Shown here in pieces: positions 42,188 to 50,634 of a stretch of 64,000 bases of DNA. How positions within the stretch are numbered: position 1 is the stretch's first letter; every line of letters begins with the position of its first letter. The notes under the pieces were generated by a model. The model had not been told where the DNA came from. It did no database searches and worked only from the letters and a program-made list of their open reading frames with translations. A program made the position numbers and the translations under genes. The DNA is from Streptomyces agglomeratus (lineage in GTDB: Bacteria > Actinomycetota > Actinomycetes > Streptomycetales > Streptomycetaceae): positions 1,365,001-1,429,000 of the forward strand of contig NZ_MEHJ01000001.1 of the NCBI RefSeq assembly GCF_001746415.1, in the 5' to 3' direction.

Positions 42188-42307
42188 GGTTTCCCCTTCG
42201 TGGCAGTTGGTCATCTGCTGTGCTGGGGTCTGACGTCGTCCGGTGCGGGGTTTACCGCATCCCGCGCACCGGACGGCGACTTGCGAGTCATATGAGGCGG
42301 ATGCTGA

Positions 42308-43402
42308 TCATCTCTTTCGTACGACGACGAAGTCCGCGAGCGCGGTGAGCTGCGCACGGACGTGCTGGGGCATGTCGACGCGGTCCAGCGCCTCGATGGC
42401 GACGGCGTGCTGTCTGCGGGCTTCCTGCGCCGTCCAGTCGCGGCCGCCCGCTTCCTCGATCAGAGCCGCCCTGGTGGCGAACTCCTTCTCGGAGAAGCTC
42501 GCGAAGTCGTTGCTCTTGGCGTCGGCGGAGAGCAGCTCGCCGAGCCGCTCCGACGCCGGGCCGCCGGCCGCCAGCGCGGCGACGACGGGCAGGGACTTCT
42601 TGCGCTGGCGCAGGTCGCTCCAGGTCTGCTTGCCCGTGGCGTCCGGGTCGCCCCAGATGCCGAGCAGGTCGTCGACGGCCTGGAAGGCGAGACCGAGGTG
42701 GTAGCCGTACGCCTCCAGCGTGTCGGCCGTACGGTCGTCCGCCCCGCCGAGCACCGCGCCGATGGACACAGCGCAGGCCAGCAGCGCGCCCGTCTTGTTG
42801 CCCTCCATCTCCAGGCACTCCTCGACGGTGACCCGCTCGCGGTGCTCGAAGGAGATGTCCTGCGCCTGGCCGTCGATGAGCTTGCGGGTCGCGGTGGTGA
42901 GCCGGCGCGTGGCGCGCCCCGCCTCGACGGTGCCGATCTCCAGCAGCAGTTCGTTGGCGAGCGCGAAGAGCGCGTCACCGACGAGGATCGCCTGCGCGGG
43001 CCCGTGCACCTTCCACACGGTGTCGCGGTGCCTGCGCTGCTCGTCGCCGTCCATCAGGTCGTCGTGGAGCAGCGAGAAGTTGTGTACGAGTTCGACGGCC
43101 ACAGCGCCGGGTACGCCGACTTCGGGCGCCGCGCCCGCCGCCTCCGCCGACAGCAGCGCGAGCGCCGGACGTACGGCCTTGCCGCCGTCGCCGTCGGCCG
43201 GCCGTCCCTGGGCGTCGATCCACCCGAAGTGGTACGCCGCGACGGTGTCCATGGGCGGCGCGAGCCGGTCCACGGCGGCCTTCAGCACCGGGGTGGACAG
43301 GGTGCGGCCGCGCTCCAGAAGGGCGGCGATGTCCACCGTGGTGTCGTCGGCCGTGTTCGCCGGGGTCACAGGCTCTCCTCTTGTTTCCATGCCAGTGCTC
43401 AT
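42308..43402 (-). CDS. Trans-polyprenyl diphosphate synthase
   Basis: A 364-residue all-alpha prenyltransferase. The first Asp-rich motif is LLHDDLMDGDEQRR (about 118) and the second is AVDDLLGIWGD (about 250), with KTGAL between. It probably makes farnesyl diphosphate for squalene formation by HpnC/D/E, since it lies in the locus. The ATG at 43402 overlaps the hpnE stop (ATGA) and has AGGAGG just upstream; a second ATG four codons later lacks a ribosome site. Confidence 0.9.
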   Translation of the reverse strand: MSTGMETRGEPVTPANTADDTTVDIAALLERGRTLSTPVLKAAVDRLAPPMDTVAAYHFGWIDAQGRPADGDGGKAVRPALALLSAEAAGAAPEVGVPGAVAVELVHNFSLLHDDLMDGDEQRRHRDTVWKVHGPAQAILVGDALFALANELLLEIGTVEAGRATRRLTTATRKLIDGQAQDISFEHRERVTVEECLEMEGNKTGALLACAVSIGAVLGGADDRTADTLEAYGYHLGLAFQAVDDLLGIWGDPDATGKQTWSDLRQRKKSLPVVAALAAGGPASERLGELLSADAKSNDFASFSEKEFATRAALIEEAGGRDWTAQEARRQHAVAIEALDRVDMPQHVRAQLTALADFVVVRKR

Positions 43403-44826
43403 ACCGCCTCCTGCAACGGATGTTCGTGTGCGCGGCCGAGTTCGGAGAGTGCCGCGCCGGCGGCGGTGATGCCGCTGCGTACGGCGCTCTCCATGGTCGC
43501 GGGCCATCCGGTGGCGGTCCACGCGCCGGCCAGGTACAGACCGGGCGCGTGCGTACGGGCGCCGGGGCGCAGCCGTCCGACGCCGGGGGTGGGGGCGAAC
43601 GTCGCTGTCCGCTCCCGGGTGACGAAGAAGTCGCGTACGCCCGCGCCGCGCGCGGCGGGCAGCAGCCGCTCCAGCTCGGGCAGATAACGCTCCCGCAGTT
43701 CGGACACGGGCGTGTCGATCTCGTCCTGGGCCGCCGACTGCGAGACGGCGAGGTACTGCCCGCCGCCCTTGAGCCCGGAGGACTCCGTACGGTCGAAGAC
43801 CCACTGGACGGGGCTGCCGAGCGCGGCGAAGAAGGGCCGGCGCAGCACCTTGCGGTCGTACACGACATGGACGTTGAGGATCGGCGCGGTACCGATGTCC
43901 AGCAGCCGGCCGGGGTCGTCGATGACGCCTTCGGGCAGCAGCGCGTGCGTCTCGTTCTGCGGTACGGCGAGCACGACGCTGTCGGCCTCGATCAGCTCCC
44001 CCGCCGTCCGGACCTCCCAGCCCCCGCCGGCCGCGCGGCTGAGCGAGGTGACCCGGGTGCGCAGTGCCGTCCGTACGCCCGCCGCGTCCAGCGCCTTGCG
44101 GGCGAGCGTGTCGTGCAGGTCGCCGAGCGGTACGTGGGCCCAGCCGATGTCGGCCGCACCGGGCTCGGAGAGCAGGCCGGTCTTGAAGACCATCGCGGCG
44201 AGGCCGAGGGAGGCGTCGGGCGCGGTGGCGTTGAGCGTCGCGACGCCGACGAGGTCCCACAGCGCCTCGATGGTGCGCGGGGACTGCCCGTGACGGCCGA
44301 GCCAGGTGGCGAAGTCGACCCCGTCGAGGGCGGGGTCGGCCGGGTCGAGCTTCTTGAGCGCCAGCGCCGCGCGCCCGACGCTCGCACGTTCGGCGAGGGA
44401 GAGGTGCGGATACGTCGCCAGACTCGCGGCCAGGTGCAGCGGTACGGGCAGTGCCGTGCGCCGCAGCCGTCCGAGCCGGGGCCCCGCCCTCCGTCCCACG
44501 TCGAGCACGGGTACGTCGAGACGGCTCTGCAACGGTGCCAGCGCCGCGCCCTCCACACGGTCGAGGAACCAGCGGTAGGCGGTGCAGCAGCGCAGGTAGA
44601 CGTGCTGGCCGTTGTCGACGGTGAGGTCGCCGCGCCGGAAGGAGAACGCGAGGCCGCCGAGGCGCGGGCGGCCTTCGAGTAGCGTCACGCGCGTTCCGGC
44701 GTCGGCCAGCCGGAGCGCGGCGGTGACACCGGCCAGTCCGCCGCCGACGACGACCGCGTGCCCCGCCGGGTGGGCCTGCTTCCGCCCGGCCGGGGACAGC
44801 CTGCCGCCCGTGGTGCCGTGTGTCAT
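43399..44826 (-). CDS. hpnE: Hydroxysqualene dehydroxylase HpnE
   Basis: A 475-residue FAD-dependent amine-oxidase-fold enzyme. The dinucleotide fold is AVVVGGGLAGVTAALRLADAG (one residue beyond 20 if joined; about 27-47), followed by LEGRPRLGGLA and DNGQHVYL, and the C-terminal AGAWTATGWPATMESAVRSG. HpnE reduces hydroxysqualene to squalene. ATG 44826 has GGGGGGAGAG upstream. A frame open to 45477 overlaps hpnD and is spurious. It lies 130 bp after hpnD. Confidence 0.93.
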   Translation of the reverse strand: MTHGTTGGRLSPAGRKQAHPAGHAVVVGGGLAGVTAALRLADAGTRVTLLEGRPRLGGLAFSFRRGDLTVDNGQHVYLRCCTAYRWFLDRVEGAALAPLQSRLDVPVLDVGRRAGPRLGRLRRTALPVPLHLAASLATYPHLSLAERASVGRAALALKKLDPADPALDGVDFATWLGRHGQSPRTIEALWDLVGVATLNATAPDASLGLAAMVFKTGLLSEPGAADIGWAHVPLGDLHDTLARKALDAAGVRTALRTRVTSLSRAAGGGWEVRTAGELIEADSVVLAVPQNETHALLPEGVIDDPGRLLDIGTAPILNVHVVYDRKVLRRPFFAALGSPVQWVFDRTESSGLKGGGQYLAVSQSAAQDEIDTPVSELRERYLPELERLLPAARGAGVRDFFVTRERTATFAPTPGVGRLRPGARTHAPGLYLAGAWTATGWPATMESAVRSGITAAGAALSELGRAHEHPLQEAV

Positions 44827-44956
44827 GCGCTCTCCCCCCGGGTTCCGCCGACGGTGTACGGACGGCGGGCCCCTGCCGTCAGGGACGCGCCGGCCCGACG
44901 GGGGGTTGCGTCGCCTGCCTCGCGGGCGTTCGTCCTGCCTGCCGCGCCGGGCCGCA

Positions 44957-45925
44957 TCAGACCCGCCTCCAGGTCTGGTTGCGGGAGATGGTCCGGGCGT
45001 CGAGGCCCGAGAGGCCGCGCACGGCGACGTACGCCTTCTCCCGTCCGGGCAGCGAGACGCGGCCGCGCAGCACGGCCAGGGGGTCGCGCTCGATGCGGTC
45101 GAGGAGCCGCCGGTAGATGCCGGCCATGGCGGCGACGCAGGCTCCGGAGCGCCGGTCGAGCAGCGGAAGCAGCCGGTAGCCCTCGGCGAACAGGGCGCGG
45201 GCGCGGCGTACTTCGTAGTGGACGAGGCCCGTGAAGTCGGACCCGTCGGGCGGGGTCGCGTCGTGGAAACCGGCCGAGCAGCCGAACTTGGCGAGGTCGT
45301 CGGCGGGCAGGTACGTGCGGCCGTTCGCGGCGTCCTCGCGTACGTCACGGAGGATGTTCGTGAGCTGGAGGGCGAGGCCGAGCGTGTCGGCGTACTCGGC
45401 GGCGCGTTCCGTGGAGCGCGCGCCGGTCTGGATGCCGAACACGCCCAGGGAGAGCCTTCCGATGGCGCCCGCGACACACCGGCAGTAGACCTTCAGGTCG
45501 TCCCAGGTCTCGTAGGTCTCGCCGCGCACGTCCATCAGGACGCCGTCGATGAGCTCGTCGAGCCCTTCGAGCGGGAGCGGGAAACGGCGCGCCGAGTCGG
45601 AGAGCGCCACGGCGACGGGATCGGTGTCGTCGTCGTCGACCGCGTCCGCGCGGACGCGGTCGAGCAGCGCGCGGGTCTCCTCGAGCCGCGCCTGCTTGAC
45701 GTCGGCCGCCAGCATGCCGTCGCCGATGTCGTCCACGCGCCGCGAGAACGCGTAGAGCGCGGACATGGCGTTGCGCTTGTCGGTCGGCAGCAGTCTGATG
45801 CCGTACGCGAAATTGCGCGCCTGCTGTCCGGTCACGGCCTCGCAGTAGCTGTACGCGGCGAGTACCGGTGCGGACATCTGCATGAGTCCTTCCACGGGCC
45901 GGCTCACCCCTCTCTTCGGTCTCAT
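44957..45925 (-). CDS. hpnD: Presqualene diphosphate synthase HpnD
   Basis: A 322-residue squalene/phytoene-synthase-fold protein. Asp-rich motifs are SRRVDDIGD (about 62) and NILRDVREDAANGRTYLP (about 190). It joins two farnesyl diphosphates to presqualene diphosphate. I chose ATG 45925, which overlaps the hpnC stop as ATGA; an ATG at 45883 with GGAAGGAC is a good alternative and would drop 14 residues. Confidence 0.93.
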   Translation of the reverse strand: MRPKRGVSRPVEGLMQMSAPVLAAYSYCEAVTGQQARNFAYGIRLLPTDKRNAMSALYAFSRRVDDIGDGMLAADVKQARLEETRALLDRVRADAVDDDDTDPVAVALSDSARRFPLPLEGLDELIDGVLMDVRGETYETWDDLKVYCRCVAGAIGRLSLGVFGIQTGARSTERAAEYADTLGLALQLTNILRDVREDAANGRTYLPADDLAKFGCSAGFHDATPPDGSDFTGLVHYEVRRARALFAEGYRLLPLLDRRSGACVAAMAGIYRRLLDRIERDPLAVLRGRVSLPGREKAYVAVRGLSGLDARTISRNQTWRRV

Positions 45926-46824
45926 CGCAAGACAGCTCCCGCTGCGCGCAGCAGGCTGAGCTTGGTGGGCTTGGGCGGTCCGCGAAGCACGTCGTAGCCG
46001 GCGGCCGCGATCGCGGTGAGGGCGGCGCGGCCACCGCCGGCGAAACCGACCAGCAGCAGCTTGAGTCTGCCCCTGACGCTGCCGACGAGCGGAGTGCCTT
46101 CGTCCAGGAGGCGTCCGGCGCGCTCCGCCTCGTAGGCGATCAGTGCGCGCACCTTCGCGTTCGCGGACGGGGCGGCGAGGTCGGCCTCCTCGACGTGGAA
46201 GCGGGCCATGTCGTCGGCGGGCAGGTAGATCCGGTCGCGGCCGAGGTCCTCGGCGACGTCCTGGAGGTGTTCGACGATCTGGAGGGCGGTGCAGATCGCG
46301 TCGGAGCGGCGGATCCGCTCGGGGCTCGCGGTGCCGGTGATGCCGAGGACCAGCCGTCCGACGGGGTTGGCCGACAGCTCGCAGTACGCGAGGAGGTCGT
46401 CGTACGTCTTGTAGCGCCGGACGAGCTGGTCCTGCCGGTTGGCCTCGATGAGACCGAGGAACGGGCCGGGCGTCAGCGAGCAGCGCCGCACGGTCGGCAC
46501 GAGGGCGTGCAGGAGCGGGTGGCGCGGGCCGTCCCCCGAGGTGTCGAAGACGCGGCGCAGATCGGCCTCGAAGGCGTCGAGGAGGAGCAGGCGGTCGTCG
46601 GCCAGGGCGGGGTCGAGGCCGAGCAGACGGGCGTCGGCGCCGCCGGGGGCGAGGTCGCCGTCACCGATGTCGTCGACGAGGCGGGCGTAGCCGTAGACGG
46701 CCATCAGGTCGGCCCGCCAGGCGCGCGGCAGAAAGAAGGGAGCCACCGGAAAGTTCTCGTCGGCGGCCTTGTCCAGGGTCGTGCGCGCGTGTGCGTCGGT
46801 GCGCACGTGCCGGGTTCCGGTCAT
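45922..46824 (-). CDS. hpnC: Squalene synthase HpnC (hydroxysqualene synthase)
   Basis: A 300-residue squalene/phytoene-synthase-fold protein and first gene of the hopanoid operon. Asp-rich motifs are RLVDDIGDGD (about 48) and LQDVAEDLGRDRIYLP (about 190). HpnC converts presqualene diphosphate to hydroxysqualene, which HpnE then reduces. The ATG has only a weak ribosome site, and a 21-codon frame overlaps it as ATGA, so translational coupling is possible. Confidence 0.93.
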   Translation of the reverse strand: MTGTRHVRTDAHARTTLDKAADENFPVAPFFLPRAWRADLMAVYGYARLVDDIGDGDLAPGGADARLLGLDPALADDRLLLLDAFEADLRRVFDTSGDGPRHPLLHALVPTVRRCSLTPGPFLGLIEANRQDQLVRRYKTYDDLLAYCELSANPVGRLVLGITGTASPERIRRSDAICTALQIVEHLQDVAEDLGRDRIYLPADDMARFHVEEADLAAPSANAKVRALIAYEAERAGRLLDEGTPLVGSVRGRLKLLLVGFAGGGRAALTAIAAAGYDVLRGPPKPTKLSLLRAAGAVLR

Positions 46825-46886
46825 CGGGGGCTGCCCGGTGCGGGGACGGCGGAAGCGTCTTCGATGTGGAGAGATTCCCTAGCCAT
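46821..46886 (-). CDS. Possible 21-codon leader frame coupled to hpnC
   Basis: An ATG at 46886 opens a short frame, MARESLHIEDASAVPAPGSP plus R, whose TGA overlaps the hpnC ATG. GGGAG lies about 11 nt upstream of its start. Because hpnC itself has little Shine-Dalgarno sequence, this frame could provide coupled ribosomes. There is no homology evidence, so it may be chance. Confidence 0.3.
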   Translation of the reverse strand: MARESLHIEDASAVPAPGSPR

Positions 46887-46962
46887 TGCCGTCACATCTC
46901 CCGTTCTACACCGTCGACCTAATACATCCCATTTCGGACACGCCGCCCACCGGTACAGCTTA

Positions 46963-46974
46963 CGTTGTACAACG
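46963..46974. promoter_or_regulatory. Perfect 12-bp palindrome upstream of the hopanoid operon
   Basis: CGTTGTACAACG is perfectly palindromic and lies about 140 bp before hpnC; a partial repeat, CTGTAC, follows on the minus strand (46952-46957). It could be a regulator binding site. No promoter pair could be settled in the 46825-47108 gap. Confidence 0.4.
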
Positions 46975-47110
46975 ACCGGCACCGCCCCAGGGTGTTGGGC
47001 GTATGACAACAAAACAGCGATACGCCCCAACCTTCCCGAAGGTGGCGGGAGTTGACGATTCCGGCATGCTACGGCCCGCCGGGCCGGTCGCGTCGCGCGG
47101 ACACGCGGAA

Positions 47111-47136
47111 CCCCCGCCGGGTTCGACCGGCGGGGG
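47111..47136. terminator. Terminator hairpin after the ABC exporter operon
   Basis: CCCCCGCCGG (47111-47120) pairs perfectly with CCGGCGGGGG (47127-47136) around GTTCGA. It lies 15 bp past the stop of the leftward ABC ATPase gene, at the end of the long operon that starts at 54182. Confidence 0.8.
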
Positions 47137-47150
47137 CACCGAACCCGGGT

Positions 47151-47936
47151 CTAGCGGCCGGTTTCCTTCTCGTACGCCTTGAGGACCTCGTCCGTGGGAC
47201 CGTCCATCAGCAGCTCGCCCTTCTCCAGCCACAGGACGCGGTCGCAGGTGTCCCTGATCGACTTGTTGCTGTGGCTGACCAGGAAGACCGTGCCGGCCTC
47301 CTTGCGCAGCTCGCGGATCCGCTGCTCGGAGCGGATCTGGAACTTCCGGTCGCCGGTGGCGAGCGCCTCGTCGATCATCAGTACGTCGTGGTCCTTGGCG
47401 GCGGCGATGGAGAAGCGCAGGCGGGCCGCCATGCCGGAGGAGTACGTGCGCATCGGCAGGGTGATGAAGTCGCCCTTCTCGTTGATGCCCGAGAAGTCGA
47501 CGATCTGCTGGTAGCGCTCGCGGATCTCCTCGCGGGTCATACCCATGGCGAGACCGCCGAGGATGACATTGCGCTCGCCCGTCAGATCGTTCATCAGCGC
47601 CGCGTTCACGCCCAGCAGCGAGGGCTGGCCGTCCGTGTAGACCTTGCCCTGCTCGGTCGGCAGGAGGCCGGCGATGGCGCGCAGCAGGGTCGACTTGCCC
47701 GAACCGTTCGTACCGATGAGGCCGATCGCCTCGCCGCGGTAGGACGTGAAGGAGACACCGCGCACCGCGTGCACCTTGCGGACGCCGGGCGCGTCGCCCT
47801 TGCCGCGCTTCATCATGCGGTTCAGGGCGGCGGTGGCGCTGCCGCGACCGCCGGCACCGGCGTTGACGCGGTAGACGATGTGCACGTCGTCCGCGATGAC
47901 GGTGGGGACGCGCCCCTGCTTGTTCTCGTCAGCCAC
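47151..47936 (-). CDS. ABC transporter ATP-binding protein, polysaccharide/teichoic acid exporter type
   Basis: A 261-residue ATPase. Walker A is GTNGSGKST (about 75), the signature YSSGMAARL (about 169) and Walker B VLMIDEALATGD (about 190). It belongs to the TagH/Wzt-like group without the C-terminal carbohydrate-binding domain. It energises the permease encoded just upstream, which it overlaps by 8 bp. The pair exports a surface polymer or its lipid-linked precursor. Confidence 0.93.
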   Translation of the reverse strand: MADENKQGRVPTVIADDVHIVYRVNAGAGGRGSATAALNRMMKRGKGDAPGVRKVHAVRGVSFTSYRGEAIGLIGTNGSGKSTLLRAIAGLLPTEQGKVYTDGQPSLLGVNAALMNDLTGERNVILGGLAMGMTREEIRERYQQIVDFSGINEKGDFITLPMRTYSSGMAARLRFSIAAAKDHDVLMIDEALATGDRKFQIRSEQRIRELRKEAGTVFLVSHSNKSIRDTCDRVLWLEKGELLMDGPTDEVLKAYEKETGR

Positions 47937-48864
47937 GGCCGTACCTCTCCTCAGCCTTCCAGAAGTACACGAAGCCCACGAGGCCCACGAGCAGCGCCCA
48001 GCCCAGAGCGACGCCCCAGACGTGCGGGGGCAGGTTCTCGGAGCCGTACCCGTCGATCAGGCCGAAGCGGATGAGGTCCATGTACACGGCCGCCGGGTTC
48101 CACTGGAGCACGTCCGTGACCCAGCCGGGCAGGTCCTTGTCGGCGAGCATCGCCGGGATGCTGAACATCACACCGGAGGCGTACATCCACGTACGCATCA
48201 CGAACGGCATCAGCTGCGCCAGGTCGGGGGTCTTGCTGCCGAGCCTGGCCATGATCAGCGCGAGGCCGATGTTGAAGACGAACTGGACGGCCAGCGCCGG
48301 AACGACCAGCAGCCAGGAGAGCGACGGGTAGCTGCCGAATGCCACCGCGATGATCACCAGGACGATCATCGAGAACAGCAGCTGCTGGAGCTGCTGGAGC
48401 GCGAAGGAGATCGGCAGCGAGGCGCGCGGGAAGTGCAGCGCTCTCACCAGCCCCAGGTTGCCCGAGATGGACCGGACACCGGCCATCACCGAGCTCTGGG
48501 TGAAGGTGAAGACGAACACCCCGGTGACCAGGAAGGGTACGTACACCTCCCGCTCCATGCCCCGGTCGGCCTCCAGGATCAGGCCGAAGATCAGGAAGTA
48601 CACGAGGGCGTTCAGCAGCGGAGTCGCCACCTGCCACAGCTGGCCGAGCTTGGCCTGGCTGTACTGGGCGGTCAGCTTCGCCTGCGAGAACGCGAGGATG
48701 AAGTGGCGCCGGCCCCACAGCTGCCGGACATACTCGATCAGCCCCGGCCGGGCACCGCTCACCGACAGGCCGTACTTCGCGGCGAGCTGCGCCGGGGTAA
48801 GTCCGTCGTCGGGAGATGGCGGGGCGCTCGTCGCGACCGCACCGTCATGGGTTGTGTCACTCAC
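47929..48864 (-). CDS. ABC-2 type permease, polysaccharide/teichoic acid exporter type
   Basis: A 311-residue permease. After a cytoplasmic N-terminus (GLTPAQLAAKYGLS), about six membrane segments follow the ABC-2 pattern, with YVRQLWGRRHFILAFSQAKL (about 45-64) as amphipathic entry and ALVYFLIFGLIL, VFVFTFTQSSVM and ALLVGLVGFVYFWKAEERY as clear helices. TagG/Wzm-like. Stop and start overlap the ATPase gene by 8 bp; a gap of 94 bp separates it from the glycosyltransferase. Confidence 0.92.
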   Translation of the reverse strand: MSDTTHDGAVATSAPPSPDDGLTPAQLAAKYGLSVSGARPGLIEYVRQLWGRRHFILAFSQAKLTAQYSQAKLGQLWQVATPLLNALVYFLIFGLILEADRGMEREVYVPFLVTGVFVFTFTQSSVMAGVRSISGNLGLVRALHFPRASLPISFALQQLQQLLFSMIVLVIIAVAFGSYPSLSWLLVVPALAVQFVFNIGLALIMARLGSKTPDLAQLMPFVMRTWMYASGVMFSIPAMLADKDLPGWVTDVLQWNPAAVYMDLIRFGLIDGYGSENLPPHVWGVALGWALLVGLVGFVYFWKAEERYGRG

Positions 48865-48958
48865 AAGTTGAAACTTTCGTGTTCAAGATGCGCAGGCGTA
48901 AGGCGCAGGAACGGGCTACGGATCCCGCGTGCACCCGATGCTTTCAGACCCGAGCTTG

Positions 48959-49858
48959 TCAGATGACAGGAGGTCGGCCGAGCCGGGTCAGGCGCCAGAC
49001 GGTACGCCATCTCATCGGACGGCGCGGTCCGGCGGAGGTCGTCCACCCTTCCTTGAAGCCCCCGAACCATGCCTTGAGGGCCGGTACGGAGGGGCGCCGC
49101 GCCAGTGTGAGCAGCAGCCACACGCCCAGGTAGACGGGGACCAGGGGGGCCGGCAGATTGCGCCGGGCGAGCCAGACCCGGTTCCGGGCCACCATGCGGT
49201 GGTAGACGGCGTGCCGGGACGGGGCGGTCGTCGGGTGGTACAGGACCATGTCCGAGCGGTAGTCGATCATCCAGCCGGCGTCGAGCGCCCGCCAGGCCAG
49301 GTCGGTCTCCTCGTGCGCGTAGAAGAACTCGTCCGGGAGTCCGCCGACCTCGGCGAAGACCTTGGTGCGTACGGCGTTGGCGCCGCCGAGGAAGGTCGTC
49401 ACGCGCGAGGAGCGCATCGGGTCGGCCGCGCGCAGCCGCGGGACGTGGCGGCGCGCGGTCTCCCCCGTGTCGGGGTCCGCGATCCGGAAGCTGATGATGC
49501 CGAGCTTCGGGTCGGCGGCGAAGGCCCGGCGGCACAGCTCGGCCGTGTCGTGGTGGGCCAGCAGGCCGTCGTCGTCGAGGAACAGCAGGATGTCCATCTC
49601 GGCGCCGCTGGGGCCGAACGCCTCGATGCCGGCGTTGCGGCCGCCCGGGATGCCGAGGTTCTCCGGCAGGTCGACCGTCCGTACGCCTTCGGGAACACCG
49701 GTGACCGGGGAGCCGTTGCCGACCACCACGACCTCGACGCGGTCGCCGTCCTGCTTGGCGACCGAGTCGAGGAGGGCGCGCAGCTCGTCCGGCCGGTTGC
49801 CCATCGTGATGACGACGGCGCCGACCTTCAGGCCGGTGCCCGTGCCCGCGGCCGTCAC
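48959..49858 (-). CDS. Glycosyltransferase family 2
   Basis: A 299-residue GT-A glycosyltransferase. It begins VGAVVITMGNRPDELRALLD, has the metal-binding LLFLDDDGLLAHHD (about 90) and the acceptor-side FFYAHEETDLAWRALDAGW (about 172). A possible C-terminal hydrophobic segment (PVYLGVWLLLTLA) suggests membrane contact. It should add a sugar to a lipid-linked intermediate. GTG 49858 overlaps the upstream stop (GTGA); the longer frame is spurious. Confidence 0.9.
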   Translation of the reverse strand: MTAAGTGTGLKVGAVVITMGNRPDELRALLDSVAKQDGDRVEVVVVGNGSPVTGVPEGVRTVDLPENLGIPGGRNAGIEAFGPSGAEMDILLFLDDDGLLAHHDTAELCRRAFAADPKLGIISFRIADPDTGETARRHVPRLRAADPMRSSRVTTFLGGANAVRTKVFAEVGGLPDEFFYAHEETDLAWRALDAGWMIDYRSDMVLYHPTTAPSRHAVYHRMVARNRVWLARRNLPAPLVPVYLGVWLLLTLARRPSVPALKAWFGGFKEGWTTSAGPRRPMRWRTVWRLTRLGRPPVI

Positions 49859-50634
49859 TTGAGCCTGCTGGAGGCGAGGACGGACACGAGGTGGAGCAGG
49901 GTTTGCAGGAGTGCGATCCCCGCGAGGACGGCGACACCGAGCCGCGAGAAGAACAGGTCGTCCCGGACGCTGTCCGCGATCGCCGCGGCGAGGATCAGCA
50001 GGGACGCCTCGACCCCGAGGACGAGCCGGTGGAACTTCAGCGCCGCGGCGGCCTTGCGGGCCAGCGCCATCCCGGACGAGCGCGGCTCGGACGCCGACTC
50101 CTTCACCGGCGGCATGCCGCCCTGGTGACGGGCGACGCCGACGAGGTCGGTCTCGGCCTTGATCAGGATCGCGCCGAGCGCGGCCAGGGTGCCGAGGAAG
50201 GCCCACAGCCAGTCGACGCGCCCCTCGCCCCACAGGTCGGCGGCGCGCAGGCCGAAGCCCACGAGGACCGCCGCGTCACACAGGTAGGCGGCGACGCGGT
50301 CCAGGTAGACCCCGGCGAGCGAGTACTGCTTCTTCCAGCGGGCGATCTCGCCGTCGACGCAGTCGAGCAGCAGATAGAGCTGGACCATCAGCACGCCGAG
50401 CAGGGCGCCCGTGACGCCCGGTACGAGCAGGGCCGGGGCGGCGAGGGCACCCGCGACGGTCATCACATAGGTCAGCTGGTTGGGCGTGACCCGTGTGTTC
50501 ACCAGGTGCCGGTCGACGCGCAGGGAGACCTCGCGCATGTAGAGCCGGCCGGCCCAGTGCTCGCCGCTGCGCCGGTCCTTCACACCCGGGGGGTGAACGA
50601 CCGGTCGGAGCTCAGCTACCGATGGCTTTTGCAT
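49855..50634 (-). CDS. CDP-alcohol phosphatidyltransferase family protein
   Basis: A 259-residue membrane enzyme with the full CDP-alcohol motif: D-x2-DG-x2-AR-x8-G-x3-D-x3-D, seen as DCVDGEIARWKKQYSLAGVY then LDRVAAYLCD (about 90-119). Several membrane helices surround it (for example PALLVPGVTGALLGVLMVQL). It joins a phospho-alcohol from CDP-alcohol to an acceptor. Overlaps the dehydrogenase gene by 23 bp, so its activated substrate is likely made by neighbours. Confidence 0.92.
   Translation of the reverse strand: MQKPSVAELRPVVHPPGVKDRRSGEHWAGRLYMREVSLRVDRHLVNTRVTPNQLTYVMTVAGALAAPALLVPGVTGALLGVLMVQLYLLLDCVDGEIARWKKQYSLAGVYLDRVAAYLCDAAVLVGFGLRAADLWGEGRVDWLWAFLGTLAALGAILIKAETDLVGVARHQGGMPPVKESASEPRSSGMALARKAAAALKFHRLVLGVEASLLILAAAIADSVRDDLFFSRLGVAVLAGIALLQTLLHLVSVLASSRLK

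Noticed and set aside
46886..47182. Plus-strand frame between hpnC and the ABC genes
   Set aside because: No homology or ribosome site; overlaps the terminator and hpnC promoter region.
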